64,000 bases of DNA from NCBI GenBank assembly GCA_018806985.1, contig JADANN010000052.1, positions 78,684 to 142,683 on the forward strand, read 5' to 3'. The translations under genes were made by a program, and so were the position numbers. The stretch is from Angiostrongylus vasorum (taxonomy: Eukaryota; Nematoda; Chromadorea; Rhabditida; Metastrongylidae). The notes beneath the pieces are model-generated. The model did not search any database. It saw nothing but the letters and a program-made list of their open reading frames with translations, and was not told the DNA's origin. Below, piece by piece: positions 11,577-22,809 of this stretch; the first letter of the stretch is position 1; each line of letters starts with the position of its first letter.

Positions 11577-12501
11577 TTATGACTGGGGTGTTGACATCAG
11601 CTTTCCTATTGTTCTATTAGCATTGTTAGAACTTGAGCTGCATCGTTGGCTTCCTGGATCTGCTCGTTTCAACTCTTTCAGGGTGGAGCGGTACTAAATA
11701 AAAGCAAAACGGAAGTGGTCATTCAAAACGGACTTATTTCCCGGAGCAGATGCTGATAATACCACCTTCTTCAGGAAATAATAAGCTTATTGTCAACATA
11801 TGCAACTGACCTCAAAAATGCATTTTGCAAGCTTAGCATTCTGACGATTGAGCTCCTGCACAGGTTCATCGGAGAATAGAAGCTGAGGAGTATATTCATG
11901 TTCAGGCACATTTCAGAATCCGCTCCTTAAAAAAAATCTATAAATAACTGCCTGGATAAAACACGTATTCTCTGCAAATAGCGCGATCTATATTTCGGAA
12001 TGAAACAATATCTGCAAGGGAACTTCTAAGACTGTTCAGTACTCAACTGAAATAAAACAGATTTAGTAAAGAAACTAAAGAAGTGCTAACCGTTAAGATA
12101 TATGTTGCTTCTTTTATACCCTTACTATGGAAAAACATCTTAGTGACCTCTCCCACATAGCCCTGTTTGTCCTCCATCTAAAGTGTTCGGAGAAAGAAGC
12201 TGAAGAGAATACTTCCTCAACTGCTTCCATCCATGACTGCACATAATTATTGTAAACTAAATAGTTCTTTTCGCACACTATGCTTAGAATATGCGATGTA
12301 CGCATAAAATTGGAATGGGAAATATTACCAAGCAAACGATATCATGCATATCCTTGAACTAGAGAGACTAAGTTACCTGTGTCCACAAACCAAAATGGGA
12401 AAAAACCATAGTATTGAAACTCGAGCTCATTGACGAGCTCAGCCTCTATCTCGTCCATCTCCTTTTGAAGTGCTTGCGAAAACACTTAGCGTTTTCGAGA
12501 A
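11577..12501 (-). CDS. Exons of an unidentified minus-strand gene
   Basis: I do not recognise the product. Four exon-like blocks with splice signals lie on the minus strand. One is 12484 (or 12501) to 12377, encoding an acidic helix (LQKEMDEIEAELVNELEF) followed by an aromatic patch and ending at a GTAACT donor. Another is 12236 to 12148. A third is about 11925 to 11811, containing EPVQELNRQNAKLAK and a GTCAGT donor. The last runs from 11693 (TTTATTTAG acceptor) to the TAA at 11577 with a Ser/Asn-rich tail ending in STPQS. The second and third blocks resemble each other (KYSLQLLSP against EYTPQLLFS), suggesting exon duplication. Phases do not all fit, so either exons are missed or single-base errors are present. 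The charged heptad-like runs suggest a coiled coil. Confidence 0.45.
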
Positions 12502-12630
12502 CTGAAAAAAAAATTATTCAATACATTGCTAGAACATAAAGCCAAAAAATATAATATCGCAAAACGCGTAGTCATATACAAATGAGATAAATAACACGTT
12601 TATTAGTGCTTCCAAACAACAATTACAGAA

Positions 12631-12840
12631 CACTAGGTTGTTATTATAGATTTATTAGGATACAATAGCTGACGTTTCGGCGGTTTCGCCTTCTTCAGAG
12701 CCGTTTATTTGTTGTAAGTATTTAAGTTAGTTGATGGATAGCAGCCGCACAGAGTAAAACACGGGCGATAACTGATAGTTGAATAACAGACAGAAACGTC
12801 AGCTATTGTATCCTAATGAATCTATAATAACAACCTTGTG
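12631..12840. mobile_element. Fold-back element of family H
   Basis: Arms 12631-12678 and 12793-12840 are inverted repeats of 48 bp, nearly identical. The arms end inward in the GACGTTTC / GAAACGTC block that belongs to the hammerhead-like core described at 12667. The left arm keeps the whole core; the right arm keeps only its GAAACGTCAGCT half. No coding capacity is present. Related elements lie at 15.1, 32.3, 34.6, 48.1 and 50.8 kb. Confidence 0.7.
12667..12702 (-). ncRNA. Hammerhead-ribozyme-like core (H1)
   Basis: Read on the minus strand: GGCT, CTGAAGA, A, GGCG-AAAC-CGCC, GAAACGTC, AGCT. This matches the hammerhead order CUGANGA - stem II - GAAA - stem III - UH, with a perfect 4-bp stem II and a stem I of three pairs plus a G-U. 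Stem III is reduced to the self-complementary ACGU with no loop, so a monomer could not close it; activity would need a dimer. Position 7 of the core is A rather than U, which the known motif tolerates. Catalysis is untested. Confidence 0.5.
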
Positions 12841-13158
12841 TCTGCTTATTGAAGAAAAACATCGAATTATCAATCAATGCCGAGGTTAACAGAAAGTCGG
12901 TCTTAGGAATTACAGAACAACCATAAACGAAAACAGGAGTCACCAAACCCCTTCGAGATGAAGTTGAACTTCGACAGCGGGCGGGCGATGATTTTTCGAT
13001 CGCGTAAGTGTTGGAAACACATAATGGCAACAAGACCAGTAGAGAGAAAATTCGAGAAAACTGTATCACTCCATTTCACTTGTGTTTAGTGCGTTTACTA
13101 AAACAATATTAAAGTAAACTAAACTAACTGGAAGGATAACAAACCAATTGCTATTCGA

Positions 13159-14080
13159 ATGGTTCAGGAAAAACAAGCGGGTGGCAAAGAAGTAGAAAAC
13201 AGCTGGTCGCCAAAAAGAACAGATGGCGAAAATGTCGACGAGGAGAATGTTGTTGCGAAGTGTGGAAAGATCATCATTGGAAAATGCTTTACTGCTGTTG
13301 ATACACTTAGGCGGAAAGATTCTTGTAAGTATCATTTTTTGACCAACGTCCACGAGGATCACTTGGTCAACCAAAATAAAACAAGGAAAGCTCTAATATA
13401 CTGTCCGGAGATCACTGCTAGGATTTTTCCAACAATGACGGGAAAAAATGCAATACTTACTCGACTTTTGCGCCCTCTTAAGGTTGGAGAAACACATGAG
13501 ATTGAGCCTAAATTCCACGTAACGTTACTATATGCCAATCACTGTCTAGGATCTGTTATGTTTCTGCTTGAACGCGCATCAACTCCTGGAGGAAGTGTGT
13601 TGTCTACAGGAGATTTCCGCCCTGATAATAGATTACTTTGTTGTTTCCAAAGCGAAATACCTTCCTTCAAGAAGCTCGAAAATACCTACGTCTCCAAGCT
13701 CTACTTTGACAATACTCATTGGAATCACATCGATGCATCATTTCCTAGTAGAATAGAATGCGAAAAAAATGTTAATGCGTGAAATCGCTAAACTTCGTCG
13801 GTGTAACATTTTAGTCCCGATGTTAAGACTTCATACAGAAAAAATCTTAGTCAAAATCTTAGAAAATACAGAACTAAGCAAGGTCTATTCAGAAATAATA
13901 TCAACGAGAAATGGACGTTTAATGGCGAGGAGACTATGTGGACTAAATAAAGGCGAATTTCAGGAACAGAGTGATAATGCCCGCATTGGCACTTCACAAA
14001 GACAGCTTAGATATGTACTCCATGCACTGAAGATGAAGGATCCAAAAGTGTTTGTTGGTCTCTCCTTAAGAGAGGAATAG
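13159..14080 (+). pseudogene. SNM1/DCLRE1-type nuclease copy, intronless, frame-broken
   Basis: The product resembles the metallo-beta-lactamase/beta-CASP nucleases SNM1, Apollo and Artemis (nematode MRT-1 type), which trim DNA ends in interstrand-crosslink repair and at telomeres. Visible motifs are FLTNVHEDH (residues 60-68), YCPEITARI (81-89), ANHCLGSVMFLLE (126-138), STGDFR (149-154) and LYFDNT (181-186). Motif 2 should read HxHxDH, but its first His is Asn63 here, so metal binding is probably impaired. The frame ends at 13782; the next frame (13769-14080) continues the family sequence. The break lies at an A7 run (13763-13769), and one A fewer would give one uninterrupted frame of roughly 300 codons. 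No introns interrupt a region where nematode genes usually have several, so it may be a retrocopy, although no poly(A) tail is visible. A real gene with a sequencing error remains possible. Confidence 0.7.
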
Positions 14081-14487
14081 AACGAAATAATCAAGGAAAA
14101 TCTCATAACAATTCTCTGTTCCGAGCATTCTCGCACGGAAATAATCTTCTACTTCTTATTAAGGTTACGATTCAAATTCTATTCTAACAAATGGTAAAGT
14201 AGGAAGACGGATTACAACCCCATCCATTATAACCTTCTAGGTCTAATAACTGCAGGTAGTATACGTGCACATGAATGCATTCCTTCTATCGGAATCCTGA
14301 AAACCGGAGAAAGTCGAGGTAAATGTCGTAATAAGAAAATTTCCAAAACTCCAATACACCTGAATTTGTCACGCTGGTTTCCGTAAGTACTCTATCCTCA
14401 AGGAAATGCAGTAGGTGTTTACGTGTTAAATTCATGGAAGCGTAAACTACAACTGAGCTCCCAAAGGAATACGTTGCCTCATAAGGC

Positions 14488-14770
14488 TAAAAAGGATAAA
14501 GCTCTCGGCGTTAAGCAATCCCTGAGGGATGCGCTGGGCATTCGACTTCACTAAATATCGTTTGGAGGTGATTAAATGCATATCTGGCCTTTACAATGAC
14601 TCGCGTTGGTCCACCGATGTATCAAGGCAGTGCCGCTGCCCTCCCAGACAAGTTTGGCATCAATTTGCCGACCCCCAAAGGGATGGAAGGCCAGGTGGGT
14701 CATGGGCGCGGGGATCGATTCCATGTGTGCTGCAGGGCGCCTCAGACCACTTCGCCATACGCGCCCTATA
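14488..14770 (-). repeat. tRNA-derived SINE, family A (copy A2)
   Basis: Well preserved copy. It runs from AAGGATAAAGCTCTCGG (tail side) through CCACCGATGTATCAAGGC to the tRNA-like head, whose complement has GGGCGCGTATGGCG and GGAATCGATCCCCGCG. Several short open frames cross it and are accidental. Confidence 0.75.
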
Positions 14771-15064
14771 TTGTTTCGTAGGTCCACAATTCAGGTAGCC
14801 TGAATGCGAGAAAAATTTATTCCTGACTTCATTCGATGTATACGTAGACCATGTCATATTACTCGAAAAATGGTTTGTATATGGTCTAACGGTGCATGTA
14901 GAATGATCAAGGCATCCAATGCAACCATATTTGCATCACATTTTGAATTCACTGTGCAGACTGGTCAATGTCGACTTAGTAATCCCAGAGATTGAAGCAG
15001 ATCCCAGGATAGGCCTTGTATTAACTTCGGCATTGCGTTATAAATGAATCGTTTTCTTTCTCAG

Positions 15065-15645
15065 CAGTCGCGAGGTTGTTAAACGGCATACGTCTACTCC
15101 CTTACAAAAAAAACATACAACACAACAGTATTTGACGCTTCGGCAGTACCCCTTCTTCAGAGCCTGGAATGGTGTGTTGGTATGCAAAATACAACACCAA
15201 ACGCTTCAATAACACATGCAGAATTATGGCAATCTATATGGTAATCATATACGTGCCTTCCACTGAGGAAGAGCCGCTGATTAGTCGCATATGGTCAACA
15301 ACTGCACCACCCCACATCAAAAATCGATGCGAAGGTACGGGCCGGGATCATGTGTGATATCTGGGCATCCATCTGTGCTATTCATTGTAGGATTTCTTGT
15401 AATTATATGGCTGTTCCTCATCAGTAGAAGGCATGTAAAAACAGTTTTTCGAGAAGCTGTTGACCATGTGATTACCACAGATTTTAACCTTTCTGTTTGT
15501 TATTGAAGTGTTTAGCGTGGTAAATTGCACATCAACACACCCTTCCCGGCTCTAAAGAAGGCGATACTGCCGAAGCATCAGCCGTTGTTGTGTTCTACGT
15601 GTTTTTGAACGGACGTAAACGTATGCTGTATAACAACCTCACGAC
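15065..15645. mobile_element. Fold-back element of family H with two cores
   Basis: Inverted arms at about 15065-15170 and 15530-15645 share CGAGGTTGTTA and GGCATACGTCTACT-type blocks and a hammerhead-like core. The left core (15131-15164, minus) reads GGCT CTGAAGA with a weak stem II. The right core (15548-15583, plus) reads CGGCT CTAAAGA AGGC-GATACT-GCC GAAGCATC AGCCG, with a perfect 5-bp stem I but core changes (G5 to A, GAAA to GAAG). The central 360 bp encode nothing recognisable. The layout matches the element at 34617-34927. Confidence 0.65.
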
Positions 15646-15947
15646 TGATGAGAAAATAAGGACGCATTCATAAAGACTGACTAGTTGCAGGATTACGTAC
15701 CTACGAAAAAGTTCCTGGAGAACGTAGATTATAGGCACAGCCATAACACAGAATAGTTTCACAACATCAGTGACTGGAGAGCAATATCTAGTAACAACTG
15801 ATCTGAAATCGATCCTAACCCGAAGCACCAAAATGAGTTCATATGGGACTGTAGCTTAACTAGTGCAAGATATTATATTCAAGAAGTCACAGAAAAATAC
15901 CCAGTAATCACTTGGTTGATAAGGCGAAGTATTGTTAAAAAGCAGAC

Positions 15948-16137
15948 CTTGTCATCTGAGAGCATATGCGGGAGAAGAGCAACATATCGCTTGGTTTCGG
16001 AAATTCTTTGCAAAGACAAATGAAAAGAAAGCAACTCTCCAGCCCCTTCTCCTGGTGGAGAATTTATCTCTGACTTTAAATCAAGATTAGTACCACAGGT
16101 CATTATGTAAGCGTTGATATATGCTTCGCCCATATGG
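15948..16137 (-). CDS. Isolated exon candidate, unidentified
   Basis: A 190-bp block on the minus strand lies between a CTTTCAG acceptor and an AAG|GTCTGC donor and is open throughout. It encodes 63 codons with a mixed, protein-like composition including SPPGEGAGELLSFHLSLQR and ending MLSDDK. I do not recognise it. It could belong upstream to the minus-strand gene at 11.6-12.5 kb, with the SNM1 copy lying in an intron; no phase test is possible without the intermediate exons. Confidence 0.35.
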
Positions 16138-16139
16138 CT

Positions 16140-17100
16140 GAAAGTTTTCAAAAATTCCACGCCTTGAAATAGTATGTTTCAGCATTTTACCTAAACAATG
16201 TAGAAAACGGTACCGCCTGAAACGTTCGATTCCTATCTATAAAAAAACCTGAATTGGAGTGAGAGCCTCAAACCTGGGAACATTAGATTCTGGCAGTGTG
16301 AATCATGTATGAGACGTGCTGTATTTGACCCGCTGTCATCATGGAACTGAAAAAAAAACGAGATTTCCAAAGAACGCCTGATATTTGTTATGTAAACACT
16401 GTTGTTTTATGCTTTCTAAACAACCAAACGTACTAAATGAATGCTAAATGCTGGTCTGAAATAACTGCTAAGACTCACAACTGTGTTAATACCACGTCTA
16501 CATTCAAAAGCGTCAAAAACGAGATTTGAAAAGGCCACGAGATTTTTGAAGTCACCGCATCTCCTTAGAATATCCAACAACGGTTCGGTAAAATCGAGAT
16601 GCCTAAAACCAACAGTGTTAATAAAAACGTTAAGGAACGACTGCTACGGAGGACATATGTCAACCTTCCGTCATGAAACGCACTTTGAATGAACGTCGTT
16701 CGCTACCTTGAACTGCATAATAGGGTTTCGCACTTCGCTCAGCACATTTTCAGATGTGTTTTCGTCCGTTGCCGGCCAAACCATAACAGATCCCAAATCC
16801 AGTACATTCGCGATCAACTTAAATTATACACGTATATTCGACTTTTTTCAAGTATATATGTTTCTGATCTCCTTTTCCTTTTGAATCTTCCAGCTTAGTG
16901 CTCTACCAATATGTCTCAATGCAAAGCTTATTTTATGCAATTTCGCTTTGAATAACTGGAATGACACATAAACTGTAAATTCTGACAACGTTAAAAATTG
17001 GAGGAATTTACGTCTACGAATTAAAACTTGGAGGTACGCAGCGCAAACAATTCCAAATTATTATGAGGTGTTTTTTTCTTATTTTATCATAAACGACCTG
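16140..17100. other. Unassigned stretch
   Basis: Two plus-strand open frames (16483-16692 and 16689-16898) overlap slightly but show no motif and no splice signals that agree in phase. I see no repeat of the window's families. Confidence 0.3.
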
Positions 17101-17104
17101 TCTT

Positions 17105-17440
17105 CACACATAGTTGCGGATCTCAGGACTTCTCATATTCGATTCGTTTCCCCGTCTCTATCATCCACTAAGGTCTTCCAATTTTCACGCGTGGATTCTA
17201 CCGCTCCTTGAGGATTTTCATTTCATCTTGAATGTCGTAGAATACTGGTCGAGTCGATTCTCCCTGGAGTCCTGAGATAGTCGGGTTGGGGCGTTCTTAA
17301 ATGGAATGGAGAGAGATTGTCCACGGACGATTCCTGTACCAATTTCCTCACCCCGGAGGGATGAGAGGCTTGGCGAACCATGAGCAGGATCGAATAGCAC
17401 CGTGCTTATGATGATGGCTATCACTATCGCTTTTCTATTC
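17105..17440 (-). repeat. SINE-like family D (copy D4)
   Basis: Good copy in reverse orientation. It begins at GTTGCGGATCTCAGGACT, passes TTCATTTCATCTTGAATGTC, and ends in the tRNA-like head (complement of GAGCAGGATCGAATAGCACC). It served as the reference for recognising the more diverged copies at 4.4, 4.8, 27.1 and 47.5 kb. Confidence 0.6.
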
Positions 17441-17644
17441 GTCTCTTTTCAATGAGGTATGGAACCAAGAAAGCATTAATGAATGCACAAAGGAATGTTG
17501 GCCTCAGAAATTTCGTCAAGGTGAAATCGACGTCAAAGGTGAGTAAAGTCGTGGACGGCCTACAGTTGTTGACAACGAATTAAGGGCTTCGTTAGAAACA
17601 AATACATGCACAACTAGTCGGAAAACTCGTTGTACGCATCTTCA

Positions 17645-18005
17645 TTGTAAAACATAACCATAATGTTGCTGAGATATTTGCGAAACTCCGGAACTCAGGT
17701 ATCTGCGGTGGGGCCCGACCACGATTATACCTTTCCGAGGCCTAACGCGTTCACCATCGATTTGTGCTCTCCAGATCAATCTCGGTGATGGGTAATTGCC
17801 AACAGCGCCTATTGGTCAATAAAATGGTTGAGAGACAGGCGAAGCTAAGGACTCGGATGGTGTAGTGGTGAAGCCGTTAGCGTCCGAAAAGGGTAATGGC
17901 GTGTTCGGTCCCCACCGCAGACACCAGCGGTCTGGGAGTTTTGCAAATATCTCAGCAACATTACGGTTATATTTCACATAATACCCTGCCAGTCCCTGGT
18001 TGTTT
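17645..18005. repeat. Family B inverted pair (B3)
   Basis: A minus-strand piece (about 17649-17760: TTGCTGAGATATTTGCG, CTCCGGA, CTGCGGTGGGG) faces a plus-strand copy (about 17830-18005: GGATGGTGTAGTGGTGAAG, GGTCCCCACCGC, TTTTGCAAATATCTCAGC). Between them is the family's middle segment (CTCCAGATCAATCTCGGTGA), which occurs in the opposite order at 9.6 kb. Confidence 0.6.
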
Positions 18006-18477
18006 AACTGTTTCCGTGCACGAAAATCCAAGATCTGACGGAGATGATATAAAAGTATACGCTTCGCGGTTTCCAAAACTTCGAAAATTGATTTCGGCAA
18101 AATGAGAAGATTTGTATCTTGCAAGGTAGGGTATGGGCTGACAGAAGTTAGTTTGAAGTTAAAAGCAGCCTTGTTTTCACAATTAAAAGAGATCTTGCGA
18201 CAGCAAAGACAGCTTTTAACCTTTGAAAAAGCAAATAAATTGTACTAAATGTAGGATAGACGTCACGTGTGAAATGACCAAAGCAGGAGAAAACAGGCTT
18301 GGAATTTCTCGTCTTGAAAACTCGAAATGTCAAGTAAAGCCGCAGAAGTAGCCCACATTATAAGGGCTGCATTCTATCAGAGACTCAGTAACTTTCTGAA
18401 GTTTCAAGGTGACTTTGAAAACTTCGTAACGGCAATAAGTTCTTCAAATGGTACAGACATACCTAGATGCCCAGCAC

Positions 18478-18590
18478 ATTACATACATACGTACATAAAC
18501 ATATACACCTACACAAACACATACACATACACACATGCACACAAACAAGTACATATTCATATATATATATACATATACAGAAACATGTAC
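18478..18590. repeat. CA/TA-rich low-complexity tract
   Basis: Alternating purine-pyrimidine DNA made of imperfect ACATAC, ACACAA and ATATAT units. It creates Tyr/Thr/His-rich and Cys/Val-rich accidental open frames on both strands, which I do not treat as genes. Confidence 0.7.
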
Positions 18591-20226
18591 ATTCAAGACC
18601 TTGTGTATAAAAAAGGAACGGATAGGACAATACTTTTAGAAGTTTTGAATAAGAATAGCAAGTCCAGAGGAACTCGACAAATGGACATCGCAGAGATTTA
18701 AAGAAAGCAGAGAAATTTTTTGTTACAAATAGAAATAGAACAGAACACAAATAGAAACATTTGCTGTCTTTGCTGACCAGCCGGATAGAAGCATTTTTTG
18801 TTGTATAACTCGATGACAAGTCAGGGAAGGGCTAAAAATTTTTAAGAAACTGGAGTACGAGGCTGCGCCGCATTCGGCATGCACAGAGGACCACTGATCA
18901 CAAAAGCTAGCACTGTAGTGCAGATGAGTCGACGAGGAGACGTCCATGCGCAATTTAATGAATCATAGAAAACGTATACACACCCAGAGCAACTGCTACA
19001 CAAGTCCTAACTGCCACTTCTCTAAGCCCACAGACAACTACTCACAAAGAAATCGTGACCAATCAAACTGTTTCAGAAAAAAATCTCATGAAGTTTGCAT
19101 GTTCACGAAGTGCGGAAGTCATTTCGACAACTAGGTGTACATACGAACTCGAAATCCTCAGAGCATCAGTCACCAGTAGGTACTGCCGGTGTTTTGTGCT
19201 TTCTAAAAAAGCAATCCTTTCGTCCTTCCATCCTGGTGCCTCATCAAATAGTGCTGTTGCAGAAAGTGGAGGCCAGCACAAATAGTTCCTCGACCAAAAA
19301 TAACTGGTCCTCCCCACGAATTTATCTACGTGGATCATAAATTACCATCCGTTTTTCCCACTTAAACGTCAACGTCATGTTAGTAGGAAATTTATTCGCG
19401 GCACAAGACGGTGTGCTCCTATCCAAAACCTGCAATATGTACACTTCTTTTCTATGTCAGAAACGGAAAATAGCAAAGTAGTTTACATTGTATAATGCCA
19501 TGCCTTGCTCTGTGAGTCAAGACCTTCAAAACGCCGATGAAGTCTTCTTAGCATGTCCTCACATAGATCCCAACGACGACCAGAAACAGAAGTCTTTTTC
19601 AAGACTACGAACATGTGCTTAGATTTCATACGTTTAAAACCACACCTAAGTTTCTCGTGCAGAAGGTTGTGATCTCTGAGCCTTAGTAGTGAAATCCAAC
19701 AAATGTCGTTCCCAAGAGAACTTTCGAATTCACAATGGTAAATATAGGCAAATCTATGAGGAACTGATCAGGAAGGGCAGGTGATTTCCGACGCATGAAC
19801 CTAGAAACAGAACTTGAATGACTGCACCTGAATGACATAAGAACGACATCGTGCAACAACAGCAAGATTGGTTTATTCACGTTCGATACTAACTCAAACA
19901 CCTGCAAAGTCGTCATTCTATTGCGAACCTGTCGCGAAGATTGAAGGCAGCGGAAGCGTCGAGAGGATTGCATTCGAAACAGCTCGTCGATGTGACCAAT
20001 CGACGCTCATCAAAGCTTAACGGAAAGTTCAGAATCAGAAGCGAAGCCGAGTAAATAAACAAAGAATGAAGAAAATGTGTGAGGAAAAAGGAAAGAGTGA
20101 GTGAGTGGAAATGAGGACAAAATACAAACCTCCATCATTCGTTTCGCTCTGCTGCTCCGTTTTTTCAGTGAAAGGAAATCAGAACTGAGTGGACCGTCGG
20201 CAGAAAACTCACACTCCGTGGAATAG
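18591..20226. other. Unassigned; ambiguous open frames on both strands
   Basis: Minus-strand frames at 19063-19338 and 19683-19973 have protein-like composition, but the plus strand is also open over 19055-19340, so strand cannot be decided. No domain is recognisable and no in-phase splice junction was found. Confidence 0.25.
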
Positions 20227-20441
20227 TACGTTTGCTGCCCAACAGCACACTCAACGTTCTCAGCACTCTAAAGGACGCTGGCGTCCAGTCAGTGTCGCCC
20301 GATTTCCAACGAGTCATGGAACTAATGAATTCTCGCAAAGTGGCATTTAGAAACTTTATACCACCTCAAGTGCGGCCATGTCCACCACCACCAGCTTCGG
20401 AAGATCCAGGAAGATGTAATCCATCAAAATTGGCACATTGA
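20227..20441 (+). CDS. Exon-like frame, unidentified
   Basis: Preceded by a possible acceptor (GGAATAG), this frame encodes about 70 residues with a helix-like start (STLKDAGVQ, then SPDFQRVMELMNSRK) and a proline-rich end containing four consecutive prolines, closing at a TGA. The overlapping minus-strand frame 20356-20625 is also open. I do not recognise either, and coding status is uncertain. Confidence 0.25.
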
Positions 20442-21316
20442 CGGTTCTGCACAATCGAACGCGAGATTTATTCAGCTGAAAGGACATTGATACAACGACT
20501 GGAACCCGTGAAAAAAAATTGGAAACGCGTATCAACAAAGCACCACTCGATTCACTGTTCCCGTCACCTTGATGAGAAGCAAAGCTTACGAACCTACGTA
20601 CGTTGGAAACTATCGACTGGGACAACGAAAGGACTTAATTCAGTAAAGGAGTGAAATTCCTCTCAGAGAAGACCACTGTGCACGAAAGGGAAAGGAAAAG
20701 CTGAGAGGAACACATGGAGCACGTACGAACAGAAACCCAGATATAGCAGCGAAAGCAAAACACCTGCAATCCGTTTAAAACTTACCGACCACGCGCGCGA
20801 TCCTGTAACGCGCACAGACCGCGTGGCGTCTCGATTAGGTCGCGTTGGCGTCAACTTATGAAGAGAGTAAATTATCCTTTAACCAACAAGTCTCAGTATA
20901 CTACCTTCATCTATAGAGGGCTTAGATATTCGTTTTTGCGAATATTTCAAATTAATATCGCTTGTGGTGGAAGCGCTGAATAAGTGTGCAGTTTGTGTAT
21001 CTATAAAAGACTCAGACGCTTTATTTTTTATTAGTATTTTCTGAAGCTATTATGGATTTTTACATCCATCTGATTTATTTATACGGGCTTGTGATTGAGA
21101 TGACAGGGCTTTGCTTAAGCCTACGAAAAACTGTTTAAACTTGTCAAAAATAGGTGAAGATAAATCAGAAATGATTTCTTATTTTCATCGCTTAGTTCAT
21201 TGTTATATAGTGAATGAGCTAAGTGTGATCTTTGCAATTCAACCGAAAATAGACCTATAAATAATGTTTCACATGATTTATTTAGCATGTATTATATTAT
21301 CATACTATATTTATAT

Positions 21317-21625
21317 TAGCGGCGCATGTAGTGCAGTGGTCGGAGGCGCCTAGCAATACACACCTGGGATCAAACCCCCGCGCTCCAGGCTCACTAAGCA
21401 TTCAATCACTCTGGGGTCGGCAAATTGGTACAAGGCTTGTCTGAGAGGATACCAACACTGGATCGATACGTCGGTAGAGCACGGCGAGTCATCGTAAAAA
21501 CCACTTATGCATTCGGTCACCTCCAATGGTGCTTAATGAAGTCGAGTGCATGGCGCATCCCTCAGGGATCGATCAATGCCGAGAGCATTATCCTTTATTT
21601 TATCCTTTTATACTATACTGCTATA
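21317..21625 (+). repeat. tRNA-derived SINE, family A (copy A3)
   Basis: The clearest plus-strand copy. The tRNA-like head comes first (TAGTGCAGTGGTCGGAGGCG as A-box region, GGGATCAAACCCCCGC as B-box region). The body follows (GGTCGGCAAATTGGTAC), and the tail is TTTATCC repeated. A tail of short tandem repeats rather than poly(A) is typical of SINEs mobilised by RTE-type elements; that link is inference. Confidence 0.75.
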
Positions 21626-21769
21626 TTGTTATACATCGTTATACATTAGCATGACGTGAAATGCTCACCCTGGTCAACAGTGCGCAATGTTTACGAGCAG
21701 GTGCTTTGATTTATTTAAATTGCAATGATCTGTGGTGTTTTGTTCCAAATCAATTATTACTGACTTCAG

Positions 21770-22127
21770 CTTGACGAGAATTTTAACGAACTTCGATGCG
21801 ATAATTGAAATAAAGTGCCTTAAAGTAGATGGATCAACTGGTGTTCGGAAATCTGTACAACAATCCGGGAATGTTAATCATGCGAGCATTTCTGACAAAG
21901 TTTTCGAACAAAGGGAAACGATAATAGGATGACGTGACGGTTACGAGGAAGAAAGTGGTCCCTTACACATCCACTATTCAACATCTGAAGAGCAACCAGG
22001 TTTGTGAGGAAGAAACTGCTGCAGTGGCAACACTTGAGAAACCGTCACAAAAGGTACATGAAACCTCTGGAACTAGCGGATCTGATCACTCTAATGTAAT
22101 TCGAAGAGAAATCATTCAACAGTTCAG
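21770..22127 (+). CDS. Coding-like exon upstream of the anillin gene
   Basis: It starts after a TGACTTCAG acceptor and ends at CAG|GTAGTA. The first 53 codons (to about 21929) and the next 66 codons (from 21928) are open in different frames. Both are Ser/Thr/Glu/Val-rich, the second containing EEETAAVATLEKPSQKVHE. A one-base shift near 21927 would join them. It may be an N-terminal exon of the anillin gene, whose N-termini are long, disordered and poorly conserved, but the phase does not match the next exon at 26229, so this is a guess. Confidence 0.4.
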
Positions 22128-22809
22128 GTAGTAGGTATGCATGACAAATGCCAATTGTTGAGTGAAATATTGGTGATTTCTGATTTACATGTTTGGTACA
22201 TGTTAGGTAATTACGCCACATGTTGATCTAACCTCTTCTGCGAACTAATCTTGATAAACTCGCTAGTTTAAGGTAATGGATGAACCACGTCAACCTACCA
22301 CACCGAATACCATTCGTGTGCGTTGTTTCCGCACTAACTATACGTCAATTGGCTAGGAAAAGCTTTTTGGCTTGTTAAGAAGTCAAAAAAATTTGGTATG
22401 ACTTCTAACCTTGAAATTTCATCTCCCACATCGCCGACCCGTACCTATGTCAACGTAAGTTGTTCTCATTAGCGAAAGAATGAAAGAATTTCTATGAATG
22501 CAGTGTTTTTTTCTCTTACAATGTTTGCGGGATTCTTCTCTAAGAGTGTATTTACAATAAGAAACGTTCTTTTATAGCTTGATCGTTGCTCTATGCTCAC
22601 ATCATCATCACGAAAATATGGACGATCAGATTTTCTTTTTATTTTGGGCTTTTACCTACCCTTAAATTCACCACAATGCAGAAGTGGTACCTAAGTCGAA
22701 ACAGGCTTTGTGCTGCTCAAAATTGATCTGTGTTTTTTTAATTTGGCGTACGTTGGTTTAAAGAGAAAGATGCGTCGTTAGAAAAGCGGCTGCATCTCCA
22801 CTTCTTTGG

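Noticed and set aside
13066..13374. Minus-strand open frame of 102 residues.
   Set aside because: It is the shadow of the SNM1-like coding sequence on the plus strand.
21317..21390. Possible genuine tRNA gene (A box and B box present).
   Set aside because: The anticodon arm cannot be folded, and the sequence is one of eleven dispersed copies followed by the same body and tail, so it is a SINE head.
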